Assembly: GCF_016545825.1 (NCBI RefSeq)
Contig: NC_052614.1
Coordinates: 9,752,559 to 9,816,558, forward strand
From: Eucalyptus grandis
Lineage: Eukaryota > Streptophyta > Magnoliopsida > Myrtales > Myrtaceae
DNA: 64,000 nucleotides
Reading direction: 5' to 3'
The notes under the pieces are model-generated. The model worked only from the letters and a program-made list of their open reading frames with translations, ran no database searches and had not been told where the DNA came from. The position numbers were made by a program, and so were the translations under genes. Shown in pieces: positions 10,979 through 22,356 of this stretch; position 1 is the first letter of the stretch, and each line of letters opens with the position of its first letter.

Positions 10979-11694
10979 TGGATCTCCCCATTGTATATAG
11001 ATTAAAACTCACGATCGACCTTTTGTCATGGACCAAAAGAAAGTGCAATAAAGTAAATAAATTGCATATTATAAGGTAAGAATACTTACTTCATAAAAAA
11101 AAAAATGGCAACCACATTGACAGGCGCATGAGATGTGAGGCTTAACACCTAAACTACAAGGCTTAGCAAGTTAGAGCTAAGAGGATGGGCCGACTAGTCA
11201 CAGTCTTGAGTATAAATGTCAGGTCCTCTTAACTATGGCTCAGTCAAAAGAAAATCCCATGGTCGCGTAGTTTTGCGAACAAGGATAAACGTTTTGACAC
11301 CGAGAAAAATTTTCGGGGTTGAGAAAGGTAACCTTTACATTGCGGTCTCGCGTTCAAGGTTGATTCATTTCTCAACACCATCGTAGAATCCTTAAATGTG
11401 GTCCAGGTCCGACGGCAGGTTGTGTGTGCAATGTGTAGTGCTAAAAAAATTTGAAAATCATAAACAACAATTTATAATGCAAGCAACACTTCAATATATA
11501 AGAAAAACATTCAATCCCAACACCTTCCTACAAAACAAAGAGTCAACAAGCACTCCTCCCCTTATACCTCATTTCTGTAAAAATATTTAACACTTTATGT
11601 TAGGAGCGTACCTTGTTTCCATGCTGTCAAACAAAATATTTAAAAAAAAAGAAAAAAAAGAAACAGGCCTATGTCCACTATGAGTTTTAACTCT

Positions 11695-11712
11695 CCTTAG
11701 TGGAATCGTCAA
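11695..11712 (-). promoter_or_regulatory. Primer-binding site of the minus-strand Gypsy element
   Basis: Immediately inside the LTR end, the minus strand reads TTGACGATTCCACTAAGG. It aligns with TTGGCGACTCCACTGGGG at the same place in the plus-strand element (56355-56372), with several transitions. This is where a host tRNA 3' end would prime minus-strand DNA synthesis. Degenerate and not expected to work. Confidence 0.55.
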
Positions 11713-11714
11713 GC

Positions 11715-14262
11715 TGTCGCGACCTCCTCAAGGGTGAATTACTTAAAGAAAGCTAATGGATTACTAAGTCTGAAGACTTGGCGCGGACCCTCCTAAGTCC
11801 TACCAATCGCGACTTGATACTAATGAATTAACCCATTTAATCATGCAATTATACTCAATTTAGAGCCGCCACTAACCAATTAGGTTTGGTTAGAAACCCA
11901 AGTAAAATATGGGAGAATATTTTACTTTTGCGAACCAGAGATTCAATAGGTCCAAGGACATGGTTACGCCAAAAAAATCTAACGCCCTTTCGGTACTTTG
12001 TCATTTTAATTTCAAAAATATTTTGCAGGCAGTCTTGATTAATTTTAACCTAAGCTACTAACATGCTAAGGATGGTCATGCAGGTGCACAATCAATGAAA
12101 TAACATTCAATAAACCGAAGTGATAAATTGTAAGAAATTATAAACTACAACTTGATTAAGGTCCACTCTCTAAAGAAAAACTTACAAAAATGCTAATCAA
12201 AATACATGCCCTAAACATGATATCTAATTTTTTATTTTTCTCATTTTTTTAATATTAATTAAATGTAAACTTAATTTAGATTTGACATGCATGAATTTGA
12301 CTTTAATGATATGTGAGATGCAATTCATGTGTCATAACTTGAACTATCACTATATGTATGCAATCTAATTTACATAACCCTAAATATGCATGTGCTATAT
12401 GATATGGGATGTATGACGTGGTAATTCCATATGCATGTTCTTTTTATGATTTTCTAATGATTTTTTTTTATTACACATATGCAACCTGCACTAACAATGA
12501 TGATATGAAATGGGATTAATTATAAACTAACCTATTAACTAAACAAATAAATGACTTTTGTATTTTCTTTTTTGACAATATAATGATGCAATACCAATCT
12601 TTGGCCTTTTTTTTTTATTATTAAAAACAACTACACACAGGAATATTAAAACATTAGCCTATGACCCACTAACTAAAGCGCAACGTGTGGTGTGCACATT
12701 ATGAAATCTATATAACCTAAATAACATTTTTTATTTTTTATTTTTGTTTTGATTTTATTAAAGGAAAATTATCCTAATTCTATATGAATCTTAAAAATTA
12801 AAATGCGTTGCTTTAAACATGAGATATGTGTGGACTTAAATACCTAAGTTCTATAATTCATGATATATGATGAGCAAATAACGATGACATGCCAAAGTGA
12901 AAAGAAAAAAATCCATCCATGTAAATCAATGGCATATTATTTTAATATGAATCAATGATGCAAAGCAATTCATGAATTTTGCCATAAAAAGTCGAAACAA
13001 TAAAAAATCTAACCGACGTCTCGCGGCTCAATATTTTTGATTATCATGACTTAATATGACCAATTTCCTAAATCGGGTAATGATAATAAATCAAAACAAA
13101 TCAAGTTAGAATAAAAAGAAAACTATGAGTCCAAATACTCAAAATAAACTTAATCTAAAAATCTACCTAGTCTACCTCACGATTAACTTGAGGAATGTCG
13201 AAGAAGCAGTGGTGGCCGAGCTGCGATGGTGGTTCGGTAATGGGTCGCCGCTCGAAACAGGGGCTGTTCATGAGAACTCCGGCGAGGCTCGGGTGATAAC
13301 CTGGACTTGCAACAAAAACGGGGAGGCAAAGCGGGTGGCTCTATTCGGGTGTGCGGCGGCGAGCGAGGAGGAGCAGCGTCGGGCGCGGGCGTGGCGTGAG
13401 CGGAGCGGGTTGCGGCTCGGCGAAGCTTCAGGTCGGCGTTGGGACTCCGGTGAAGGCAAGCGGTGGCACGGCGAGCGTCGGTGGATGGCGAGTGGAGCGG
13501 TGAGGTGCGCTGCGGGCGTCGGGCGCGCAGTAGCTCGGACCACCGGCGATGGGCGTCGCGGGCGAGGATTCAGGTGCGGCGTCGGCTGAGTGGAGACGGG
13601 CGTCGGTGCTCAAGCGAGGCACCGAATTCTGGTGTTCTTGTAGTCGGTCAAGTGGTGTTGCTTGGTTGCGGTGCTCAAAGGGGGAATCGCCTGGATCGGC
13701 GTCGGGCCGTGGGCGTCGTTGGCGAAAGGCACGTCGGAGGCAGAGTAGCGCGGGAGGTGGGCGCTGCAACGGACGAACCGGCGAGGAAGAAGAACAGTTT
13801 TATTCTTTCCTCCCCTTTTTTTAAATTTTTCTATCACCTGACACTCTCTCTCACCTGTCTCTTTCACTCTCTGTCGAACCCTCCCCCACTCTCACCTTTT
13901 TTGACTTTTCTCTCACAAAAACTCTATCCCCTTGTGTGAATACTTCGAAGACTCATCCCAAAAGTCCCCATTAAACCTCACCATAGTTTGCCAAATTCTC
14001 TCACCATGAAAACACACAAACACTTTTCGCTAATTTCTTCAGCCCTCCCTTGGTTCCGAAACATCGCCTTCTTTTTTTATAGAGGAAAGACTCGAAGTTG
14101 TTGAAGATTTCCCAATATTCACTCAACTTCTTCAACAAAAAAGTTGCTCCAAAATCACATGTGTTGAATTTTTTTGAATTCAATTTTTTTTTTCGAGATT
14201 TCCCTCTATAATTAAAGATTATCTTCTATTTCTAAGAGATGAGTTTACATTAGGTGTCAACA
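11715..14262 (-). repeat. 5' LTR of the minus-strand Gypsy element
   Basis: 2,548 bp, starting TGTTGACACCTAATG (14262) and ending GGTCGCGACA (11715) on the minus strand. Positions 13190-13800 are GC- and CpG-rich and carry long open frames on both strands without protein similarity; the rest is AT-rich. No intact partner LTR is in the window, so its age cannot be read from LTR divergence. Confidence 0.7.
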
Positions 14263-15767
14263 AATGACAGCCACATTGGCTTTAAACAGGTCATTACACA
14301 AGTACCATTTTCCGACATACATCCCTCTTTTCGAAAGTACAAACTTGTCAGATTCAAATACAATTTTGAAACCTTTCTTAACAAGTATGGGGCCAGAGTT
14401 TAGGTTTTTCCGAATCTCTAGTACATGCAGCACATTCAGCAGGGCAACCTCCTTACCAGATGTAAACTTCAGGATCACCTTTCCTCTTTTAACAATCTTT
14501 GCTGATGCAGAGTTAGCCCTATAAAGCTTTTCATCTTCTTCAGCCTTCTCATAAGATGAGAACATGTGTTTATCTGCACAGATGTGATTTGTGGCACATG
14601 TGTCTAGCCACCGACCATTAGTGTTCGACACTAGAGATGCTTCAAATATTACCACAACAGACAATCTCTTAATATTGTCATGTTCTGTCAAAATTTAGTT
14701 GCTGGGCTGCACCATCGTTTTTGACTTTTTTTGGGCAGTTCTTGCAATCCTTAGCACGATGGCCAGGCTTGTTGCATATAAAACACGTCCCTTGAAATTT
14801 CTGGAACTGTTCCTTCTGCTTGCCTTTTCTTTGAAAAAACATCTTCATTTTTCTATCTTGCTTGGATTTGGAAGATTGCACAACGTTGGCCTTTAGCTCA
14901 GAAGAAGGGTTAGCACTCCTTCTATTGTCCTCCTTGATTCTAAGGCACATAATGAGATCTTCAAGACTCATCTCTTTCCGTTTGTGCTTCAAATAATTTT
15001 TGAAGTCTGATCAACTCGAAGGCAGTTTCTCAATCATAGCCACCACTTGGAATGATTCACTAAGTATCATTCCCTCAGCAGAGATGTCACTTAGAATTAG
15101 TTGTAATTCTTGAATCTGACTCATGACAGATTTAGAATCCACCATCTTGTAGTCCAAGAATTTGACAACCACAAATTTCTTAGTGCCAGCATCCTCGGTG
15201 TTGTATTTCTTCTCTAAGGACTCCTATAACTGTTTAGCGAGATTCAATATTACAATAAACATTATAAAGAAAATTCACTAAACAGTTAAGGATGTAATTT
15301 CGGCATAAGAAATCTCCATGCTTCCAAGCCTCCAATGCACCGAGCGTCATGACATCGTGCTCATCTAGACTAATTACAAGGCACACCTCCGATAAATACT
15401 TCGTCAGATTTAGCATAGTCAGATAGAAGAACATCTTATGTTGCCATTGTTTAAAGCCCACTCTGGTGAATTTCTCCGGTTTCTCATTAGTTGTAACTAG
15501 AGGTGTTGCCATCACAGTAGGCAAATTTTGTTGAACTATCCCCTAAAAACGGAGCCAAAAGCCATTTGGCTTGTACTATTCTGAAAAAAAAGCCCCACGC
15601 AAACCAGTCGTATGACTTGTACCCACACCACCAAAATTGGTGTTGGCCCAAGGGCCCGTAGCATTGGCTGCTACAAATTCAAACCCTGAGGGTTGAACAT
15701 CTTCCATAGAAAATGTCGAATCAACCATAGGAATGTCTCTTGAAACATTCGGGACATTGAAGGGCAC
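14263..15767 (-). mobile_element. Copia gag-protease remnant
   Basis: The minus strand reads in order: a gag N-terminal segment (15767-15576); a gag segment with VMATPLVTTNEKPEKF and FKQWQHKMFFYLT (15524-15234); a linker with ILSDISAEGM and MSLEDLIMCLRIKED; a CCHC zinc knuckle CFICNKPGHRAKDC (about 14765-14806); and a protease region with WLDTCATNHICADK, where the usual DTGA/DSGA active-site motif has become DTCA. The pre-integrase part follows and is cut at 14263 by the Gypsy LTR. Stops and frameshifts separate the pieces. Integrase, RT and RNase H are absent. I could not place its LTR. Confidence 0.75.
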
Positions 15768-16264
15768 TTAATTGTTTTCAATCATCTCAATAATTTGACA
15801 AGAACAACAAACAATGAGTGATCTAATCGCCTTAAAATTGTTGGAAATCAATCCAGAGAAACCAAATTGTTTGTTATAATCAGAACAGCAATGTAAAGAA
15901 GATGATAGCAACTTTATAATATTCTTCATTTTACAAATCTTGGAGAAGAAGAAAATAAGATAAAACATAAAATTGAAGGTGAGGTATGGATATCCGAATC
16001 TCCATAAGGCGATTAATTCCTGCCAATGGTGCTCCGTAGATTCACGAACTATGCCTCCCAAGATATAATACATCAAACCTGTTTGGATTAGCACTATGCA
16101 AACAAGGCTCAGTCGAACCGTTCAATTGAACCAGCGTACCTAGAAAAATCAAAAGAGTAGAAAATGATACCAAAGCTCTTTAAGAATCGAATTGGGAAAA
16201 CCAAAAAACCCAAAAACTCTATTGAAGTTCTATGCTCCCATCTATTTATAGAGATTTTTAGTTC
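15768..16264. other. Spacer beyond the Copia gag; possibly leader or LTR, unresolved
   Basis: No coding similarity. It should contain the 5' leader and LTR of the Copia element to its left, but I found neither a TGGTATCAGAGC-type primer-binding site nor a matching second LTR. Confidence 0.4.
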
Positions 16265-16495
16265 ATGTAAAGAAGAGATACATGAATTAAATAGACGCAT
16301 GTATCCACGAAATTCATGAATCAAGAGATACGTGAATCCAAGAGATTCATGAATCCAGAGACACGTGAATTTAAGAGATTCGTGAACTCAATAAATACAT
16401 GAATCTAGGAAATTCATAAATTCAATAGATACGTGAACATAAAAGTTTAGGAAATTTATGAATTCAATAGATACGTGAACAGAAAAGACGTATCT
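16265..16495. repeat. Imperfect tandem array, about 17-bp unit
   Basis: About 12-13 degenerate copies of a unit like GATACGTGAATCCAAGA, alternating with GATTCATGAATCCAGAG. Both unit types carry a CGTGAAT or CATGAAT core, so the true period may be about 34 bp. No gene is associated. The array adjoins the Copia remnant and a small UGT crumb. Confidence 0.7.
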
Positions 16496-16530
16496 TAATT
16501 TATTGGCTTTCGTTGATCCATTAAGCATAA

Positions 16531-16583
16531 TTATGACATCTACAACCAAGCTCCAACGCGACGACGTGCCAAGAACCCGGCGA
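16531..16583 (-). pseudogene. UGT crumb (about 50 bp)
   Basis: The plus-strand sequence CATCTACAACCAAGCTCC, followed by AACGCGACGACGTGCCAAGA, nearly equals 4698-4750 of the UGT2 remnant and its block B partner. It is an isolated scrap of the UGT PSPG-proximal region, with no other UGT sequence nearby. An inverted repeat TTTGCCCAACGA (16589-16600) / TCGTTGGGCAAA (16658-16669) follows directly. Confidence 0.65.
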
Positions 16584-16599
16584 TCGACTTTGCCCAACG

Positions 16600-17577
16600 A
16601 ATGTTTAATCTTGAAAGACTCAACGCCATATCTTTTCTTTTTCTTTTTGGTTTCTTTTCGTTGGGCAAATTTTTCTTCTATTCTCTAGAATGGATATTGA
16701 AAGAACGATGTGATTCTTTTTCCAAATATACTAATCTTCTAACTCATCACTTCCCGTAAGTCAATTTTCAACCATCGAAGAATAATAGGCTTGGGCCAAT
16801 TTATTTTCTCCGTGGGCTTAGTCCAACTTGCCAAATTAAAAATGAGAACCATTTATTAAAACTCATCCATCCCGGCCCAATGCAAATACAATAATAAAAA
16901 ATAAATGCTCTTAAAAATATATGCTATGCAACTTAATTCTCATATTTTTGTTTAGTGGTTAAAAATTAATCCTTAATTTTTTATGCGATAAATGAATGAT
17001 TGGATTGCTAAAATTTATATATTAACATCACTCTTGCATCTATGCCTTTGGTGAATTTCATGAAGGAGATAATTTCAGTAGGATTTCTACATTATCATTT
17101 TTATCGGTAGTTTATACAAATCATCGATAGTGCATTAATTGTAATATTTTCCTACCTTAAAAAAAATCTTCGCGTTGTTGAAGAAGATGGATTGACGAGA
17201 AATATCTCTGTTGGCAATAGAAAATGTTTAGGCATGAATAGTTATGATGATACAAACATTTTCAACTGACTAATATTTCTGCTCGATAATAATGATCTTT
17301 TATTTTTTAGGAAAATATTGATCAAATTATGTAACTTGTCACATAGTGCAATCGGCTTGATCTAATGCAGTGAGCCTATGCAACACTTCCTAGACAAAAA
17401 AAAATTCTGCAATTGGTCGCATAATGCAATTGACTTAATCTGATCAAGTGAGCCACAACATTTGCTAGGAAAAAAAAAAAAAAAAAAAACTCATGGTTGG
17501 GTTCATAGTAGTGTAATGAACCCATTCTCCCACATTTCTTTAGAATAATAGTTTGAGAATGCCTAGTCTAGAGATTC
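16600..17577. other. AT-rich spacer with a short direct duplication
   Basis: No gene seen. Positions 17330-17480 contain two diverged copies of a unit of about 75-80 bp (CAATCGGCTTGATCTAATGCAGTGAGCC against CAATTGACTTAATCTGATCAAGTGAGCC), the second ending in an A run. Confidence 0.5.
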
Positions 17578-17792
17578 GGCCCCGTTTGGTTGGGTTTTCC
17601 CAAGGGGCTTTGAGCCCTCAAAGCCCCTTGGGGAAATTTTTTTGTGTTTGGCAAGTGTTTTTGAATACTCATTTGCCAAATGTGGGCATTCTCAATGCTG
17701 AAAGCCAAATGCTGGGGAGTGGTGCTTTGGGCATTAGGCATTTTGGAAATGCAACGTGTCACTGTTCATCGTCTCTCCCCCTTCATCTTCTT
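17578..17792. mobile_element. Truncated MITE-like element with a perfect hairpin
   Basis: It starts with GGCCCCGTTTGGTTGGG, a common plant MITE-type terminus. At 17600-17614 and 17617-17631 it has a perfect 15-bp inverted repeat, CCAAGGGGCTTTGAG, with a 2-bp loop. The other end is not visible. At 17793 the sequence changes to the 3' end of UGT4, so the element appears cut by, or joined at, the block B breakpoint. Confidence 0.45.
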
Positions 17793-19156
17793 CTCTACCC
17801 TTTTCAAGTGCTCGAGCGAACTCCTCCAAATATTTCAATTGCGACTCCACGTTACCAAATATCTCCCGCATGGCCCATGCGTTCGCCCTCACTTCCTCTC
17901 CCTCTGGCTCTACCATGACCCACTTTATCGTCTCGGCGACCGAGTCACTCGTGAACGACCCATCCCGGCTGTCCCTTGGCACTTCCGACCCAACCCGCCT
18001 CTCGTCCATTAGCCTCGCCATCAGCCCTTGGTCGGAGCTCCCCCCAGAAAATAGGATCAGTGCCCGGCCTTGCCCGAGTGCCTCTATGACCGAGCTCCAC
18101 CCGCAGTGCGTCAAGAACCCGCCAATCGACGGGTGGGCCAGGATGTCGAGTTGAGGAGCCCAGCCCACCCAGACGAGGCCTCGACCTGAGACCCGGCTTT
18201 CAAACCCAGAAGGGATACTGCTGGGGCCAGCCTTTCGGCTTATCACCCAGACGAAGGGCAAACCTGACTTTTCAATCCCACGTGCCAGCTCGTGCATTAA
18301 CTCTTGACTCAAAGCCACCTCGGTGCCAAGGGCGACGTAGAACACTGACTTCCCTTCCTTACCATCCAACCATTGCTTGAGCTCGCTCCATCTCCCGTCT
18401 CCTTCGTGGCGGCTTTTATTCTGGGGTGACAAAAGCCCCATCGGAACCACGGGTCTTGCGTAAAACTTCTTGAGTAGACTCAACGGCTCGGCCTCGAACT
18501 CGCTACAGGTCCTTATGGCCACGATATCGCATCCCTGTATCGACCTGCCAAACCTTTCGAAAACCGACATGTTAGATTTAGGGTCCACGAAATCCTCTTC
18601 GTTGAGCACCTCATGAAGCCTAAACGCGATTTTAGTTGGGTAAGTAACCCACTGGGGAACGACCGTCAAGTCCTCTGCCGTCTTGGCTCGGGCTTGATTG
18701 TCAATCAGAAGAGATGGCGGGCCAATGAAGGCGAGGATGCTGGCGTTGAATATGCTGAAGAACACCGATTTAACACCGAGTTGTCTCGCCTTTTGGGGTA
18801 ACCAGAAAGACATGAAGTCTTGGATCACCCAGTTGACGTCCGAGTTCACAAGGAACTCGGCAACAGCTGGCTCGAGCATGTCGTATGCCTTCTTAAGGTA
18901 AGGGACCATGTTTTGCAGCAGCTCGGAGGTCGACTCGGCAGAGTCGGGAGGCCATGGACGCGAGGCAAGGAAGCTCAACGAGGGTTATCGAGGAAGGGAG
19001 GTTCGCGGGGAGCTTTTGGAGGTTTTTCGGGGTGGAGATGAAGGAGATGCGATGACCCTTTCGAGCTAAGAAGGTGGCGACCTCGAGGAAGGGCATGAGG
19101 TGGCCGTAAGCGAGCCATGGGAACATCGCGACATGGAGCTTCTCTTTGTTTTCCAT
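17734..19156 (-). pseudogene. UGT4: UGT91-type glycosyltransferase with two N-terminal deletions and a foreign tail
   Basis: The block B paralogue of UGT1, over 90 percent alike by eye. The ATG at 19156 opens [20 protein letters not shown] and stays open to about 18969. There a 1-bp deletion (GCAAGGAAG) identical to that in UGT1 shifts the frame. A second 1-bp loss about 22 bp further on (18947, GAGTCGGGAGG for GAGTCGGGGAGG) shifts it again into the body frame. The body (18978-17734) has the complete PSPG box with THCGWSS and SSDQG. The last 22 residues after EKGR (REEDEGGETMNSDTLHFQNA region) are not UGT sequence; they come from the MITE-like DNA at 17734-17792. A Copia element lies 50 bp upstream of the ATG. 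Not translatable as one protein as written. Confidence 0.85.
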
Positions 19157-19206
19157 GGCAGTGTGTGGAAGGAAGACGAAGTGGAGAGAGACTTTAAAAG
19201 AGAAAC

Positions 19207-19822
19207 TGTGAAGAATACACGAACAGGAAGGAGAAACAGAGAAGATGAAGAAACAAGCTTGACAAAGATGAAGACTCAATAGGAAATGATCTTGAGCTTC
19301 TGTATTAGGTTCTCTTGCTCTTCTGAAAAAAGAGAGAGAGCGAGAGAGTAAACTTTTATAAAGTTCTTCTTGTATTCGTTCTTTGTACATTCCGTATTTA
19401 TATGCGAGAAACAAAGCTTGTACAACTGTTTTAACAGAAATGAAAACAGAAGGAGGAAAATAACAGAACATGGAAAATATTCAGTTTTGACTTAAAACTG
19501 AATATCTATTATTCAATGAGCACGTGTTGTTGATGTAACTCATGCTTTCTTTGTTCTTCTTTTCTTTATCCTCGCAAGTAGAGTTGAGTTTATCGTTTCC
19601 ATCCTTGATCGAATCATTAGCACCAGCATTTGTTACTTGCACTTCCCAAGCCAGCAGTCGCCTTGTCTTACTTCCCTGTTTGCACCAGAACTTAACTCCC
19701 GTACATCAGTATCTATCTTTGACTTTAATTTGAACTTCTTTACTTCATCTTCCTTGTTTCCATTCAAGCTCGGCTCTTGATCCCCAGCACTTGTTTTCGA
19801 CTTTGGCTTATATGCTTTAACA
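19207..19822 (-). repeat. 3' LTR of the Copia element (left copy)
   Basis: 616 bp, nearly identical to 22357-22971. On the minus strand it starts TGTTAAAGCATATAAGCC and ends TCTTCACA. A likely TATA box (CATATAAATACGG, minus strand) lies near 19386-19400. Confidence 0.9.
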
Positions 19823-19859
19823 TCCCCGCAAATTGGGAAGGGGTAAAGTACCAATTCCC

Positions 19860-22330
19860 AATTTGGTACGAATGTCAAAATGAGCGAACCGTGAGATAGG
19901 TTTTGTGAAAATATCAGCAAGCTGGTGAGTGCTTGGAATATAACACACATTGAGAGAGCCAGAAGCAACCTTCTCTCGTACAAAATGAAAGTCAACTTCG
20001 ATGTGTTTGGTGCGGGCATGTAAAATGGGATTAGCGGTAAGAGCAATAGCCCGATTATCACAGAAGAAACAAGTTGGTGAAGAAAGTGACAGACCAATAT
20101 CACGAAGAACAAAGCTGGCCCATGTCGGCTCGGCGGTGCGAGAGGCAAGGGCACGATATTCTGCTTCAGTAGAAGATCGACTTACAATAGGCTGTTTCTT
20201 TGCTGTCCAAGAAATGAGATTAGAGCCGAGAAATGTACAGAAGCCAGTTGTGGATCTTCTAGTCTCTGTGCAACCAGCCCAGTCGCATCGAAAAACCATA
20301 GAGTTGTTTGGAACTTCGAGAGTGGAGAAAAATACCACAGCTGATAGTTCCTTTAACATAACGCAGAACCCTCTTTAGATTATTAAAGTCTGCAATAGTT
20401 GGTTGCTGCATTTTCTGGCATAACATGTTTGTAGCATAGGCAATATCAGGACGAGTCAATGTTAGATATTGAAGACCACCAACAAGACTTCGATATTCAA
20501 GAGGATTAGATAAGGGAATAGAATCAGATTGTAGGATATATGGTCTCTGAGATAGTGGAGTAGAGATTGGTTTACAATCAATCATTTGAGCTCGAGTAAG
20601 AAGATCGATTGCATATTTGGTTTGACAGAGAAACAGATCAGTAGAGTTGCGTTTAGCTTCAATGCCAAGGAAGTAGTGAAGATATCCTAGATCTTTCATG
20701 TGAAACTGAAGGCTTAGAGAATGAATTAAAGTCGAAAGTAATGAGGGTGAGCTCCCAGTTAAGACAATATCATCCACATACGCAGAAGAGAAATGGTGTC
20801 TTGTCCATTACGAAGAATAAACGAGAGAGGGATCGGTGGAGCTGCGAGACAAAACCATTTTCAAGTAAGAAGGTACTAAACTTATCAAACCATGCACGAG
20901 GAGCTTGTCGAAGACCATAAAGAGATTTCTTGAGAAGGCACACATGATTAGGTGTTTGTGATTTGTATGAAACCAAGGGGCTGCTCCATGTAAACTGTTT
21001 GATCAATGTGCCATGTAGGAATGCGTTCTTGACATCAAGTTGATGAATAGGCCATTGATTCATCATGGCTACAGATAGAACTAACCGAATTGTAGCATGT
21101 TTGACAACTGGGCTGAAAGTTTCAGTAAAATCTACACCTTCTTCTTGGTGAAATCCTTTAGCTACAAGACGAGCTTTTAACCTATCAAGACTTCCATCAG
21201 ATGCCAATTTGGTTTTAAACACCCATTTGCAGCCTATCACATTCATGTCAGTTGTTCGAGGAATTAAAATCCAAGTATGATTCTGATGTAAAGCATCCAT
21301 CTCTTCTTTCATAGCTGTGTACCATCCTTGATTAGCTAAAGCTGACTTAACTGATCTAGGTTCAGCAGGGACTTTGTATTCAGCAAGACAAGCATATTTA
21401 GGATTAGTTTTGATAATTCCAGATTTTGACCGAGTCTGCATATGGTGAGATGTAGGTGTACCGTGTGAAGTAGAAGTAGTAGGAGCATGGTTGCTATTGT
21501 TTCCACCGAAGTGAACAGCTGCGGGATGAGTTATAGTGCTAGATATTTCCTGATCTTGTGAACAGCAATGATCCTGATGAGTAGGAACTTCAGCCTGTGT
21601 TGTTGTAAGGGAAGTAAGGTTGTCCTGTTCTTCAGGAGGCAAATAGGATGAAGTAGAATGATTGATGCCATTATTATGCAGTTGTTGTATAGAATCTTGT
21701 GTCGATGAAGAGATATCATTTCGGCCTACTGGATCCATAAACTTTACCTCTTCTGTCCATAGTCGATATAGTGTTGTATAGGATGTGTTCTCTGTCACAC
21801 GGGTCTTAGTGAAAGGAAAGAACCTTTCATCAAAGATAACATGCCTACTGATGTATATTCGACCAGTAGTAGGAACAAGACATCTGTATCCTTTGTGACG
21901 TTCGCTATACCCAATGAATATACAGGTAAGAGACCGTGGATCTAGCTTGTGTTGAGCATAGGGTCTGAGACAAGGAAAACAAGCACAGCCGAAGACTCTG
22001 AGATGATCATAGCTCGGTTCTTTCTGATAGAGTCTACTATATGGTGATTGCATCTGTAGCTTTGGTGTAGGAAGCATATTGATGATATAAATGGCTGTTA
22101 GGAAAGCATCAACCCAATATTTTAAAGGAACTTCAGCATGATAGAGCATAGCTAGACCTAACTCAACAACATGGCGATGCTTTCTTTCAGAAACACCATT
22201 CTGTTCTGGTGTATGAGGACAGGACACTTGTTGTTTAATGCCATGGCTATGTAAATGTGTCTGAAACTTGTGACTAACAAATTCACCTCCACCATCACAT
22301 TGGAAGGTCTTGATTTTGCAGTCAAGTTGA
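19860..22330 (-). pseudogene. Copia pol: integrase C-terminus, reverse transcriptase, RNase H (frameshifted)
   Basis: Reading from 22330: an integrase stretch with CDGGGEFVSHKFQTHL and HTPEQNGVSERKHRH, then the GKR-like FIGYSERHKGYRC region. RT follows, with ARLVAKGFHQEEGVDFTETF, QLDVKNAFLHG, KKSLYGLRQAPRAW and the catalytic YVDDIVLTGS (about 20781-20752). The RNase H has SRSSTEAEYRALA. The frame breaks near 20780 just before YVDD and again near 20290 at the start of RNase H. A local compensating slip follows FLHGTL. These proteins would copy and integrate the element, but not in this state. Confidence 0.85.
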
Positions 22331-22356
22331 TTTTCGACTTTGGCTTATATGCTTTA

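Larger units (their letters stand above)
7201..14262 (-). mobile_element. Ogre/Tat-like Gypsy element, 5' half only, with nested solo LTR
   Basis: Read on the minus strand: a 5' LTR (14262-11715), a primer-binding site (11712-11695), an untranslated leader, an ORF1 relative of the one at 57059-58360 (10978-7527, interrupted by a solo LTR), and the first codons of a gag-like ORF (7386-7201) containing PIRTRS and MADNTEQMRVAEQ. It ends abruptly at 7200/7201 where block A begins. Protease, RT, RNase H, integrase and the 3' LTR are all missing. The right edge (14262/14263) cuts a Copia gag-pol, so this element inserted into that Copia before its own 3' half was lost. Confidence 0.75.

Noticed and set aside
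13125..13939. Arginine/glycine-rich open frames of 90-158 codons
   Set aside because: Inside the GC-rich core of a Gypsy LTR; composition bias only.
16388..16597. 69-codon open frame in the tandem array
   Set aside because: Its HVSIEF repeats just translate the 17-bp DNA repeat.
18893..19471. 192-codon minus-strand open frame covering the UGT4 start and the Copia LTR
   Set aside because: Only the part from 19156 down is UGT sequence; the upstream part is retrotransposon LTR joined by insertion.
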